From an uncultured Clostridia bacterium (GTDB lineage: Bacteria; Bacillota; Clostridia; Christensenellales; UBA1242), in NCBI GenBank assembly GCA_945937975.1, contig CAMEUD010000068.1:1-6002 (forward strand): 6,002 nt of DNA. Direction: 5' to 3'. The notes beneath the pieces are model-generated. The model worked only from the letters and a program-made list of their open reading frames with translations, made no database searches and was not told the origin of the DNA. Shown one piece after another: positions 1 to 5,747 of the stretch (within the stretch, counting starts at the first letter, position 1; each line of letters starts with the position of its first letter). The position numbers and the translations under genes were made by a program.

Positions 1-621
1 TCCTGCGACATCACTAACAACAACTCTATCAAATCCTAGTATTCTGTTTGTTATACTACTTTTGCCAACATTTGGTCTTCCTACTATTGCAATTTTTATG
101 CTATCAGGTTCTTCTTCTGTTTCAAACTTGTCAAAGTTTTTTACAATTTCATCAAGGACTTCCCCAAGACCTTTTGCTTGTTCACAAGAAATTGGAAATG
201 GCTCACCCAAGCCTAATTCATAAAATTCATAAGAATTTTCAACTTCAAAGTTATCAAGTTTGTTTACAACCAAAACTATTTGTTTATTGCACTTGCGAAG
301 CATATCTGCAACTTCGTGGTCTTTTTGTGTTAAACCATCTCTACCATCAACAATAAAAACAATAACTTGTGCAAGGTCAATAGCAATTTTTGCTTGTTCG
401 CAAATATTTGTTTGAAAAACATCATCACTATTTGGGTCAATACCACCTGTATCTACTAAACGAAACTCATGACCACACCATTCAGCATCACCATAAATTC
501 TATCTCTTGTAACACCAGGAGTGTCATCAACTATACTAATTCTCTTTCCACATATTTTATTAAAAAATGTACTTTTACCAACATTTGGTCTTCCTACTAT
601 TGCTACTAAAGGTTTTGCCAT
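1..621 (-). CDS. der: Ribosome assembly GTPase Der (EngA), N-terminal part, cut by window edge
   Basis: Der is an essential GTPase with two tandem G domains and a C-terminal KH-like domain; it assists maturation of the 50S ribosomal subunit in the cytoplasm. I translated the minus strand from ATG at 621. It is open for 207 codons to base 1. The first G domain shows GRPNVGKST at residues 10-18, DTPGVTRD at 33-40 (switch I), DTGG at 57-60 (G3), NKLD at 120-123 (G4) and ISCE at 144-147 (G5). An acidic linker (TEEEPDS, 168-174) leads to the second P-loop, GRPNVGKSS at 181-189. The frame leaves the window at VVVSDVAG, just before the second switch I. The duplicated P-loop separates Der from Era and other single-domain GTPases. 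AGGAG at 628-632, six bases upstream, fixes the start. The second G domain is mostly missing and the KH domain entirely so, because the window ends. Identification is near certain. Confidence 0.96.
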   Translation of the reverse strand, partial: MAKPLVAIVGRPNVGKSTFFNKICGKRISIVDDTPGVTRDRIYGDAEWCGHEFRLVDTGGIDPNSDDVFQTNICEQAKIAIDLAQVIVFIVDGRDGLTQKDHEVADMLRKCNKQIVLVVNKLDNFEVENSYEFYELGLGEPFPISCEQAKGLGEVLDEIVKNFDKFETEEEPDSIKIAIVGRPNVGKSSITNRILGFDRVVVSDVAG

Positions 622-627
622 TTTGTA

Positions 628-672
628 CTCCTATATAGCAAAAATAATATCATATTTAGGCAAAATAAACAA
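628..672 (-). promoter_or_regulatory. Predicted sigma-A promoter and ribosome binding site of der
   Basis: On the minus strand TTGTTT (667-672) and TATTAT (644-649) are separated by 17 bases. The -10 box is preceded by TGA (650-652), an extended -10 element that would offset the poor -35. The predicted start point is near 637, giving a short leader containing AGGAG at 628-632. I see no terminator between the upstream membrane gene and this promoter, so read-through into der is also possible. Confidence 0.5.
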
Positions 673-686
673 TAGATTTTAAACCT

Positions 687-1298
687 TTAATTTGTAGTTT
701 CTTGTTTTTTCTTATTCTTGTAAGCCTTTACAATACAAAATAAATAATTAAACAAACAATAACATGCTACCGTAACAAAAATAAATGTTAAAGTATTTGT
801 TGGCATAAGAATATAATTTTCGCCATCAAACCCATTAAAAAATTTCCAATATATCAAATCAAAAATAATACTACCAAATACTACTCCACAATATGTTGTT
901 TTTATATTTGGTAATACAAAAGAAAATATAATTCCCAATGCTATTGCCACATAAACATAAATTCCTACAAAACTATATTCAAAATCAGCCAAATCAAAGG
1001 CACTGTAACACATAAGCACTGCAATTACTATAAGCGAACAAAACAATGTTTTAAAGTAATTTTTTACATTTTTAATTTTTACCAAGTATATAACAAATAC
1101 TGCAAAATAAATTATAAAATTTAGACTTATCATAAAAGTTGCAACTACTAGATTTTGAAGCAAACTAAATACGCAAGATAGTAATAAAAATGCCGATAAT
1201 AGCCATTTATTTAGTCCATAGAATGATAGTAATCTATCAAGAACTCCAAAAATCACTAAAAAGAATAAACAACCACTTATCATAAAATATAAATTCAT
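687..1298 (-). CDS. Polytopic integral membrane protein of unknown function
   Basis: I do not recognise this family. From the chosen start the product is 203 aa and almost entirely hydrophobic, with about six or seven probable membrane segments near residues 4-22, 31-50, 52-73, 82-98, 110-130, 133-150 and 169-190. It has a basic cytoplasmic-looking tail (KAYKNKKKQETTN) and no obvious catalytic motif. The open frame extends back to a TTG at 1331, but no ribosome binding site precedes it. ATG at 1298 has AAGAAGG ending six bases upstream (AAGG at 1305-1308), so I prefer it. The gene begins 44 bases after the feoB stop with no terminator between, so it is probably cotranscribed with feoAB. Position alone allows a role in metal transport, or simply a conserved neighbour of der; neither can be read from the sequence. 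Nothing suggests decay. Confidence 0.8.
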   Translation of the reverse strand: MNLYFMISGCLFFLVIFGVLDRLLSFYGLNKWLLSAFLLLSCVFSLLQNLVVATFMISLNFIIYFAVFVIYLVKIKNVKNYFKTLFCSLIVIAVLMCYSAFDLADFEYSFVGIYVYVAIALGIIFSFVLPNIKTTYCGVVFGSIIFDLIYWKFFNGFDGENYILMPTNTLTFIFVTVACYCLFNYLFCIVKAYKNKKKQETTN

Positions 1299-1342
1299 AA
1301 ACAACCTTCTTCTTTTGCATAGTTTTTGCAAAAAATAAAAAA

Positions 1343-3451
1343 TTATTTACATCTATTACAGCCACTACAGTTTATATGAATATTTTTTTGTTTCTTTTTA
1401 CTAAGTATTCGTTTAAATATTCCAACAACACATGCAACGAGTAATAACAAAAGTAAAGAGTTTGCCATGCCCAAATATGCAATAAGATTAAACAAAGCAA
1501 AAGTAACCATTGCTGTTAAATAAGCAATAACAAATTGCATTAAAACACAAATAAATGTCCATTTCTTACCTATTTCTTTACCAAGTACTGCCATTGTTGA
1601 AACACAAGGTGTATACAACAGACAAAATACCATAAAAGACAATGCACTTGCTGGCGTGAAATAAACAATACTTGTTTCCATTTTTAAACTGTTTGATACT
1701 GATTGCATAAAATTAGCATTGTTTGAAGATACATTATTAAATATCGCTATAGAAGAAATTATTATTTCTTTCGCAATTACTCCTGCAAGCAAAGCAGATG
1801 TTATTCCCCAAGATGAAAAACCAAGTGGAATAAAAATTGGAGAAAGTATTTTTCCTAATGTTTCTATCATACTTGCCTTATTTGAAAGTTTTACATAGGA
1901 AAAATCAAAACTAAAATTTTCTAAAACCCAAACAATTATTGATAATACAAGTAGCAAAGAACCAATCCTAATTAAAAATGACTTTGTTGTGTCACATATT
2001 GTCTTTAAAATTTGTTTTACTCCAATTCTTTGATAGTCTGGGAACTCCATTATAAAAGTTTGATTTCTACTTTTTAATGTTGTGTTTTCAAAAAACAAAC
2101 TCAAAAGTAAAGCCATTACTATTCCCAAAATATACAAACACACTATTATCCAAACATTGTTTGCACCAAAAAATGCACCACCTATAACGGCATAAACAGG
2201 AAGTTTTGCACTACAACTCATAAATGGTGCAAGCATTGCTGTTTTTATCTTTGCATTTTTATCACTCATTGTCCTTGCTGTCATACAAGCTGATGTACTA
2301 CACCCAAAACCCATTAGAAGTGTATATACACTTTTACCAGAAAGCCCTACTTTTTTTAATGTATCGTCTAACATAAATGCAAGTCTTGAAATGTACCCAC
2401 TTTGTTCCAAAATATCTAATGCCAAAAATAATAAGACAACTTGTGGCAAAAATGAAATAATTGTTCCAACGCCACCAAATATACCAACATCAACCAAGTC
2501 AATAACCCATATTGATGTGCAATGGCTTTTTAAACTTTGAACACAAATTCCACCAAGTTTTTCTACTAACAAATAGCGTAAACTATTTGACAAAAAAGCA
2601 CCTAATGAGAAAAAAGTTAGATAAAAAATACCTGTCATTATAAGCAAAAATATTGGCAAACATAAAAATTTATTTAAAAATATTTTATCTATTTTACTTT
2701 GTCCAACAATTCGTTTTTGAATATAATTTGAATTTTGTAAAATATTGTTAATATAATTATATTTTTCTATTAAATTGTTTTGTAAATAATTATCATTTTC
2801 TAAACTAAAACAACAATTATTTTCTTTTATATTTAATTTATTTTGATAATACTTTGAACCACTGTATGCCTTATAAACAAAGAACTCAAGCATATTTTTT
2901 GATAAATTATTATTTGGTATTTTATTTTTTAGATTTAATAAATTTGAATTTAATTTTATATTAATTTTGTTATTATAAAAATTATTTTGAAATATATATT
3001 CTTTTAATTTTTCAGTTTCATTTTTGTTTTTTGCATTTGCAAAAATGACTTTAATTTTTAAGTTTTCTTCAAGCTTTTTTACATCAATTATTCCACCTTT
3101 TGGCATTTTGTTTACAAACAAGATTATGTTTCTTTCGAGTTCGCATAATTCATACAAAAGTAATAAATTTTTTTGTAAAGCATTACTTTGAGCAACAACA
3201 ACTATATTGGCATCTTGATGATTTAAAATATAATTTATACTAACTTCTTCTTCATAAGAATTTGGTGTCATACTATAAATTCCTGGTAAATCTACACACT
3301 TAAATTCAGTTCCGTAAAACTTTACCGTTTTTATCTTTTCATCAACAGTAACACCATGGAAATTACCTGTTTTTGCATTTGATGATGTTAGTGTATTAAA
3401 CAAAGTTGTTTTACCAACATTTGGGTTTCCAATAAACAAAATTTCTTTCAT
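1343..3451 (-). CDS. feoB: Ferrous iron transport protein B (FeoB), divergent G domain and Cys-rich tail
   Basis: FeoB is the inner-membrane ferrous iron transporter with an N-terminal G-protein domain. From ATG 3451 the product is 702 aa, about the usual length. The G domain has G1 GNPNVGKTT (8-16), the GNFHGVTVDEK region (29-39) and G3 DLPGIYSM (54-61). G4 reads NKMP (114-117) instead of NxxD, and G5 is degenerate (ANAK, 138-141). An Asn-rich helical region (about 152-250) leads to the membrane half. This half has two gate repeats: GFGCSTSACMTART at 381-394 with PFMSCSAKLPVY at 409-420, then GFSSWG at 544-549 with AKEIIISS at 560-567 and LLYTPC at 611-616. Many FeoB have Val-Pro after the gate Cys; here it is Thr-Ser. 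After the last membrane segment (about 663-679) the protein ends in CSGCNRCK. The frame extends to a TTG at 3466, but ATG 3451 overlaps the feoA stop as ATGA and has GGTGG at 3456-3460. Family is certain; the metal carried is inferred. Confidence 0.95.
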   Translation of the reverse strand: MKEILFIGNPNVGKTTLFNTLTSSNAKTGNFHGVTVDEKIKTVKFYGTEFKCVDLPGIYSMTPNSYEEEVSINYILNHQDANIVVVAQSNALQKNLLLLYELCELERNIILFVNKMPKGGIIDVKKLEENLKIKVIFANAKNKNETEKLKEYIFQNNFYNNKINIKLNSNLLNLKNKIPNNNLSKNMLEFFVYKAYSGSKYYQNKLNIKENNCCFSLENDNYLQNNLIEKYNYINNILQNSNYIQKRIVGQSKIDKIFLNKFLCLPIFLLIMTGIFYLTFFSLGAFLSNSLRYLLVEKLGGICVQSLKSHCTSIWVIDLVDVGIFGGVGTIISFLPQVVLLFLALDILEQSGYISRLAFMLDDTLKKVGLSGKSVYTLLMGFGCSTSACMTARTMSDKNAKIKTAMLAPFMSCSAKLPVYAVIGGAFFGANNVWIIVCLYILGIVMALLLSLFFENTTLKSRNQTFIMEFPDYQRIGVKQILKTICDTTKSFLIRIGSLLLVLSIIVWVLENFSFDFSYVKLSNKASMIETLGKILSPIFIPLGFSSWGITSALLAGVIAKEIIISSIAIFNNVSSNNANFMQSVSNSLKMETSIVYFTPASALSFMVFCLLYTPCVSTMAVLGKEIGKKWTFICVLMQFVIAYLTAMVTFALFNLIAYLGMANSLLLLLLVACVVGIFKRILSKKKQKNIHINCSGCNRCK

Positions 3452-3684
3452 TTTACCACCACACAACTTGCTTCATTTTTTCGTATTGATAATACAACAG
3501 AATTTATTTCTACAAGCAAAACACCTTGACTAATTGATTTTGACACAACTTTAACATTATGGTTTGGTAAAAAACCAAGTTCATATAACCTTGTTTTTGT
3601 GCTTATATCTATATTTTTACAAAGGTTCACAATTTTATATTCTTTCTTTAGTTTTGCATTATCTAAAGTTAAAAAAATCTCCAT
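3448..3684 (-). CDS. feoA: Ferrous iron transport protein A (FeoA), SH3-like partner of FeoB
   Basis: FeoA is a small cytoplasmic protein with an SH3-like beta-barrel that supports FeoB activity, probably by contacting it. The 78-aa product has the expected length. It shows the FeoA pattern: TRLYELGFLPNHNVKVVSKS near residues 31-50 (family R-L-x-x-L-G-x-x-P-G-x-x-V), then a beta-rich stretch and a closing IRKNEASCVVVK in place of the usual LR..EA..I.V. The turn glycine after the proline is Asn here. The stop TGA overlaps the feoB ATG by one base, indicating translational coupling. The start at 3684 is the only ATG for a full-length domain, but no Shine-Dalgarno is visible before it, and the ATG lies inside an inverted repeat described separately. 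It begins 33 bases after the nrdR stop, so it is probably expressed from the nrdR promoter. Confidence 0.93.
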   Translation of the reverse strand: MEIFLTLDNAKLKKEYKIVNLCKNIDISTKTRLYELGFLPNHNVKVVSKSISQGVLLVEINSVVLSIRKNEASCVVVK

Positions 3685-3697
3685 ACAATAATGTATG
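3682..3697 (-). promoter_or_regulatory. Inverted repeat covering the feoA start codon
   Basis: Bases 3682-3697 form a 6-bp inverted repeat, CATACA and TGTATG, around a 4-base centre. On the minus strand the feoA ATG is the last three bases of the 3' arm, so folding of the mRNA would bury the start codon. No ribosome binding site lies upstream. It could also be a protein-binding operator. No Fur or DtxR consensus is matched. Confidence 0.35.
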
Positions 3698-3717
3698 AAG
3701 ACTAATATTTTTATATG

Positions 3718-4161
3718 TTAATCTTTAAGCAAAAACTCAATGAATTTGCTTGTATCTTCAAATTGTTTAAAAACAGAAGCAAAACGAACATAACTTATTT
3801 TGTCCAAAGGTTTTAACATATTTAAAACCATATCACCAAGTTTTACAGATTCAATCTCTGAAACCATATTATCTTTTAAGTCTTTTTCAATATCGTTTGC
3901 TATTGTTTCAATTTCAACAAGTCCAACAGGTCTTTTTTCACACGCTTTTAATATTCCATTTATTAGTTTGTTCTTGTCAAATGGTTGAATTGCTCCATTT
4001 TTCTTTATAACCAAAACTGATGATGTTTCAACAGTTTCATATGTAGTCCAACGCTTTTTACAGGCAAGACACTCCCTTCTTCTTCTTATTGAATTTGTTT
4101 CATTTGACAATCTTGAGTCAATTACTTTACTTTCATCATTACCACAATATATGCACTTCAT
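3718..4161 (-). CDS. nrdR: Transcriptional repressor NrdR (zinc ribbon plus ATP-cone)
   Basis: NrdR represses ribonucleotide reductase operons in response to the ATP/dATP balance by binding paired NrdR boxes. The product from ATG 4161 is 147 aa, the normal size. The N-terminal zinc ribbon has CIYC (3-6) and CLAC (31-34), with the family's DSR (15-17), RRRREC (26-31) and RWTTYE (37-42). The ATP-cone domain follows from about residue 47 (VLVIKKNGAIQPFDKNKL) to about 137 (YVRFASVFKQFED). The open frame reaches a TTG at 4179, but GGAG at 4169-4172, seven bases before ATG 4161, and the canonical MKC N terminus decide the start. It lies between ylmC and feoA. I see no ribonucleotide reductase gene or clear NrdR box pair in this window, so its targets lie elsewhere. 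Confidence 0.97.
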   Translation of the reverse strand: MKCIYCGNDESKVIDSRLSNETNSIRRRRECLACKKRWTTYETVETSSVLVIKKNGAIQPFDKNKLINGILKACEKRPVGLVEIETIANDIEKDLKDNMVSEIESVKLGDMVLNMLKPLDKISYVRFASVFKQFEDTSKFIEFLLKD

Positions 4162-4187
4162 TTGTTTTCTCCATCGCAATATAATGT

Positions 4188-4216
4188 ATTATACAATAAA
4201 AATATCTAATTGTCTA
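4188..4216 (-). promoter_or_regulatory. Near-consensus sigma-A promoter for nrdR-feoA-feoB
   Basis: On the minus strand TAGACA (4211-4216) lies 17 bases before a perfect TATAAT (4188-4193). The predicted start point is near 4181, leaving a leader of about 20 bases with GGAG. A palindrome ATAAT-GT-ATTAT (4181-4192) overlaps the -10 and start point and could be an operator, although such A/T-only palindromes arise easily at this base composition. Confidence 0.75.
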
Positions 4217-4223
4217 CAAGTAT

Positions 4224-4520
4224 TTAATCCTTTTTTGTATCTTTTGAAAAAGTGATTGTGTTATTAGTTCTTCCTGTGTTTGAATAAAGTTCAACCAAAA
4301 TTGTGTCATCACCTATTTTGCATATTTGATTATATGGTATAAATATTTCACTGCCACCTTTAAAAACATTCCAAAAGTTTTTATCACCTGGAACAACTAA
4401 TCCCGTTATTTGACCTGTTGGCAAATCAAAAATAATGTCGACTATATGCCCCAACTTTCTGCCATCGACAACATTTACAACTTCTTTGCACCTAAGTTCC
4501 AAAAATGAACTTGTTAACAT
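4224..4520 (-). CDS. ylmC: PRC-barrel protein, YlmC/YmxH sporulation family
   Basis: This small PRC-barrel protein belongs to the YlmC/YmxH family of endospore-forming Firmicutes; its molecular role is not established. From ATG 4520 the product is 98 aa. The family pattern is clear: LRCKEVVNVVDGRKLGHIVDIIFDLP near residues 9-34 (match to L..KEVV...DG..LG...D...D), then a turn and GLVVPGD near 40-46. FIPYNQICKIGDDTILVE (about 65-82) matches IPW..I.KIG.D.I.V. The C-terminal 15 or so residues are a polar tail beyond the barrel. The frame also offers ATG 4535 without a ribosome binding site; AGGAAG at 4525-4530 supports 4520. nrdR follows after 62 bases but has its own promoter there. The ylmC-nrdR order is familiar in Clostridia, often beside sigma factor genes, which are absent here. 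Confidence 0.85.
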   Translation of the reverse strand: MLTSSFLELRCKEVVNVVDGRKLGHIVDIIFDLPTGQITGLVVPGDKNFWNVFKGGSEIFIPYNQICKIGDDTILVELYSNTGRTNNTITFSKDTKKD

Positions 4521-4618
4521 AACACTTCCTAGCATTATTTTATGCTAAAATTGTGCAAAAGATTACGAATGAAATCGTCTTTCCTAATAAAATCAATTGC
4601 TCTACCCATTTAAATACC

Positions 4619-4648
4619 TTTATATTTCAGCACTTTTTATGTATTCAA
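4619..4648 (-). promoter_or_regulatory. Possible promoter for ylmC
   Basis: On the minus strand TTGAAT (4643-4648) and TATAAA (4619-4624) are 18 bases apart, directly downstream of the terminator hairpin at 4651-4691. The start point would be near 4612, giving a leader of about 90 bases before ylmC. The match is moderate and AT-rich DNA yields such pairs by chance, but a promoter is needed in this gap after the terminator. A sporulation sigma factor promoter is an alternative I could not confirm. Confidence 0.4.
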
Positions 4649-4650
4649 AT

Positions 4651-4691
4651 AAAATAGGTGTACATGATTTTACTCAATGTACCCCTATTTT
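4651..4691 (-). terminator. Intrinsic terminator after the nucleotidyltransferase gene
   Basis: Arms 4651-4664 and 4678-4691 pair over 14 positions with one mismatch around a 13-base loop. On the minus strand the stem begins AAAATAGG and ends CCTATTTT, followed by ATTT, so the hairpin could stop transcription from the nucleotidyltransferase gene, whose stop is 55 bases upstream. Its A and T flanks make it usable in both directions. A further TACACCTA at 4691-4698 can pair with TAGGTGTA at 4655-4662, giving an alternative, larger hairpin. Confidence 0.6.
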
Positions 4692-4700
4692 ACACCTAAT
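4651..4700 (+). repeat. Inverted repeat copy A, left edge of the nucleotidyltransferase/tRNA-like block
   Basis: Bases 4651-4662 (AAAATAGGTGTA) and 4689-4700 (TTTACACCTAAT) together match, base for base, the minus strand of 5771-5748. Copy A carries 26 additional bases (4663-4688) between the two halves. The two copies face each other across about 1.1 kb. No convincing target-site duplication is visible outside them. Confidence 0.5.
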
Positions 4701-4746
4701 TTCTAAAATTACCAAACATTTGACTGTTTAGACTGAATAAGGTTTG

Positions 4747-5412
4747 CTACTTCTTTATAATGTTCTTTTGTCTCAAATGATTATAGACATTATTAACCGC
4801 TTCTATATAACAAATAAATGATGGGTGGTCATGGTCATTGTTAGTTAAATATTTATTTTTTATATTTTTGTATTGTTCTCTGACTAGTTCCCAACATTGA
4901 ACCTGCTTTATTTTTATTGCTTTATCATTATACCCTTTCGAATTTGGCGCTTCATTCCAATAGTATCTATCATTAGAAGAATAACCTGTTTTTTCATGTT
5001 TTAAGCGATACCATTTACCATCAGTATTCATTGTAACAATAGCTAAATCAATTGAAAACTCTATCTCTGGATTTGATACTAAATGATATTTTTTAGTTGT
5101 AAGAGATGAAGTTGAATCGTCAACATCATCTAAATTTTTTCTTCTCATTGCATTATTAAATGTCTTTCTAACAAGTTCTTTAATTTCTTTACAATTGTTA
5201 ATATCATCACAAGATAAAACATTAAGGTTATAATCAAAATCAATTGGCTCGTTTTCATTTTGCATAACCATATTTCTTCCACCACTACCAATTAAAAACA
5301 CTTGAGAATTTAAACCTTGAGTTCTAAGTTCATCTTCTACTTCTTTCACAATTCCTGAGCAATTAGCTTTTATCTTTCTTAATAATTGCTTATCTTCAAA
5401 ATAATTATACAT
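4747..5412 (-). CDS. DNA polymerase beta-type nucleotidyltransferase, substrate unknown
   Basis: The 221-aa product has the active-site signature of the polymerase beta nucleotidyltransferase superfamily. GSGGRN at residues 42-47 ends the first strand. PIDFDYNL (56-63) supplies two metal-binding aspartates, D58 and D60. FSIDLAIV (119-126) supplies the likely third, D122. A polar, partly helical C-terminal half contains WYRLKHE (134-140) and a WELVREQYKNIKNKY helix (174-188). I see no membrane segment or signal peptide. ATG 5412 has a perfect AGGAGG five bases upstream (5418-5423). The gene stands alone, with its own promoter and terminator. Which nucleotide is transferred and to what cannot be read. 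Members of this superfamily act on tRNA ends, antibiotics or proteins, or make cyclic oligonucleotides. No HEPN or MNT-type partner gene is adjacent, but a tRNA-like gene lies upstream. Superfamily assignment is confident; function is open. Confidence 0.85.
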   Translation of the reverse strand: MYNYFEDKQLLRKIKANCSGIVKEVEDELRTQGLNSQVFLIGSGGRNMVMQNENEPIDFDYNLNVLSCDDINNCKEIKELVRKTFNNAMRRKNLDDVDDSTSSLTTKKYHLVSNPEIEFSIDLAIVTMNTDGKWYRLKHEKTGYSSNDRYYWNEAPNSKGYNDKAIKIKQVQCWELVREQYKNIKNKYLTNNDHDHPSFICYIEAVNNVYNHLRQKNIIKK

Positions 5413-5438
5413 ATTTGCCTCCTATTCCCAAACCGACC

Positions 5439-5455
5439 ATTTAAATTGTTTAAAT
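5439..5455 (-). promoter_or_regulatory. Palindrome at the predicted nucleotidyltransferase transcription start
   Basis: ATTTAAA (5439-5445) and TTTAAAT (5449-5455) form a perfect 7-bp inverted repeat around a 3-base spacer. It begins about where transcription from the promoter at 5462-5490 should start and lies 16 bases before the AGGAGG. The position suits a repressor operator. It could also be chance in A/T-rich DNA. Confidence 0.35.
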
Positions 5456-5461
5456 CGTGAT

Positions 5462-5490
5462 AGTATACTCATATCATAACATAATGTCAA
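5462..5490 (-). promoter_or_regulatory. Strong sigma-A promoter of the nucleotidyltransferase gene
   Basis: On the minus strand a perfect TTGACA (5485-5490) is 17 bases from TATACT (5462-5467). Upstream lies a long A/T-tract region that could act as an UP element. The predicted start point is near 5455, giving a leader of about 43 bases ending in AGGAGG. This is one of the two best promoters in the window, so the gene is probably well expressed unless repressed. Confidence 0.8.
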
Positions 5491-5637
5491 TAAAAACACA
5501 TTACATTTCAAAATTTTTTTTATGGTGTATTTTTATAGTTTTAGATAGTTTTTTAATATAAAATTTTTTTTGATAGAAAAATGCTATATATATAAAGAAT
5601 TGATATTTAAGATTATTAATTTTTCTACTTTATTTAC
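5491..5637. other. AT-rich spacer without a recognisable gene
   Basis: This stretch is almost only A and T. It contains long T runs (for example AAAATTTTTTTT near 5511-5521 and again near 5560-5569) and no open frame of useful length with a ribosome binding site on either strand. It separates the terminator of the tRNA-like gene from the nucleotidyltransferase promoter and may supply curved or UP-element DNA to that promoter. Confidence 0.5.
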
Positions 5638-5668
5638 TAAAAAATAAAAAATCCCTAGAAACCTAGGA
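5638..5668 (-). terminator. Intrinsic terminator of the tRNA-like gene
   Basis: On the minus strand CCTAG (5667-5663) and CTAGG (5658-5654) form a short stem with a 4-base loop, followed by G, A and then a run of T interrupted once (5651-5638). It starts about ten bases after the 3' end of the tRNA-like sequence, the normal arrangement for a bacterial tRNA transcript. The stem is short but the T tract is strong. Confidence 0.65.
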
Positions 5669-5676
5669 ATATTGAA

Positions 5677-5745
5677 ACTAGTGATGAAACTTGATCGTGC
5701 CTCATGATTACGAATCATGTGCTTTACTAACTAAGCCACACCAAG
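5677..5745 (-). tRNA. Degenerate tRNA-Thr(CGU)-like gene, possible pseudo-tRNA
   Basis: Read on the minus strand this folds as a tRNA. It has a D arm GCTT/AAGC (5736-5733 and 5724-5721) and a perfect 5-bp anticodon stem CATGA/TCATG (5719-5715 and 5707-5703). The loop is TTCGTAA, putting anticodon CGT at 5712-5710, which reads the Thr codon ACG. The rest is weak. The D loop has AG where GG is expected. The T arm (5698-5684) appears one base short, with a C-A mismatch and no full TTC core. The acceptor stem (5745-5739 with 5683-5677) pairs at six of seven positions, two of them wobbles. No CCA is encoded. An intrinsic terminator follows, so it is probably transcribed. It is either a decaying tRNA gene, a tRNA-derived relic of integration, or a specialised tRNA-like RNA. 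The body is confident; a working Thr tRNA is doubtful. Confidence 0.55.
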
Positions 5746-5747
5746 AT

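Noticed and set aside
48..356. Plus-strand open frame of 102 codons
   Set aside because: It is antisense to der, whose minus-strand translation contains all expected G motifs; the plus-strand product is Leu/Gln/Phe-rich without domain character or ribosome binding site.
1299..1331. Upstream TTG start of the membrane protein (11 extra residues)
   Set aside because: No ribosome binding site precedes the TTG, while ATG 1298 has AAGAAGG at good spacing.
3800..3988. Plus-strand open frame of 62 codons
   Set aside because: It lies opposite the ATP-cone of nrdR and is a shadow of that gene.
4181..4223. NrdR box pair or Fur box in the nrdR promoter
   Set aside because: Only A/T palindromes are present; neither a convincing paired NrdR box nor a Fur-type repeat could be aligned.
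4561..4570. GATTACGAAT repeated here and in the anticodon arm of the tRNA-like gene (5705-5714), suggesting a second tRNA fragment
   Set aside because: No D, T or acceptor arms can be built around it, and 10-base matches are expected by chance in 6 kb of AT-rich DNA.
4535..4609. Small minus-strand frame of 24 codons (begins MGRAIDFIRK) with AAAGG upstream and a TAATG junction with the alternative ylmC start
   Set aside because: It is too short to support without conservation, its AAAGG would lie upstream of the start point of the only candidate promoter, and the ylmC start at the junction is itself the less likely one.
5569..5595. Plus-strand TTGATA followed by TATA-rich sequence, possible promoter
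   Set aside because: Spacing to any -10 is uncertain, the region is nearly all A/T, and no plus-strand gene follows.
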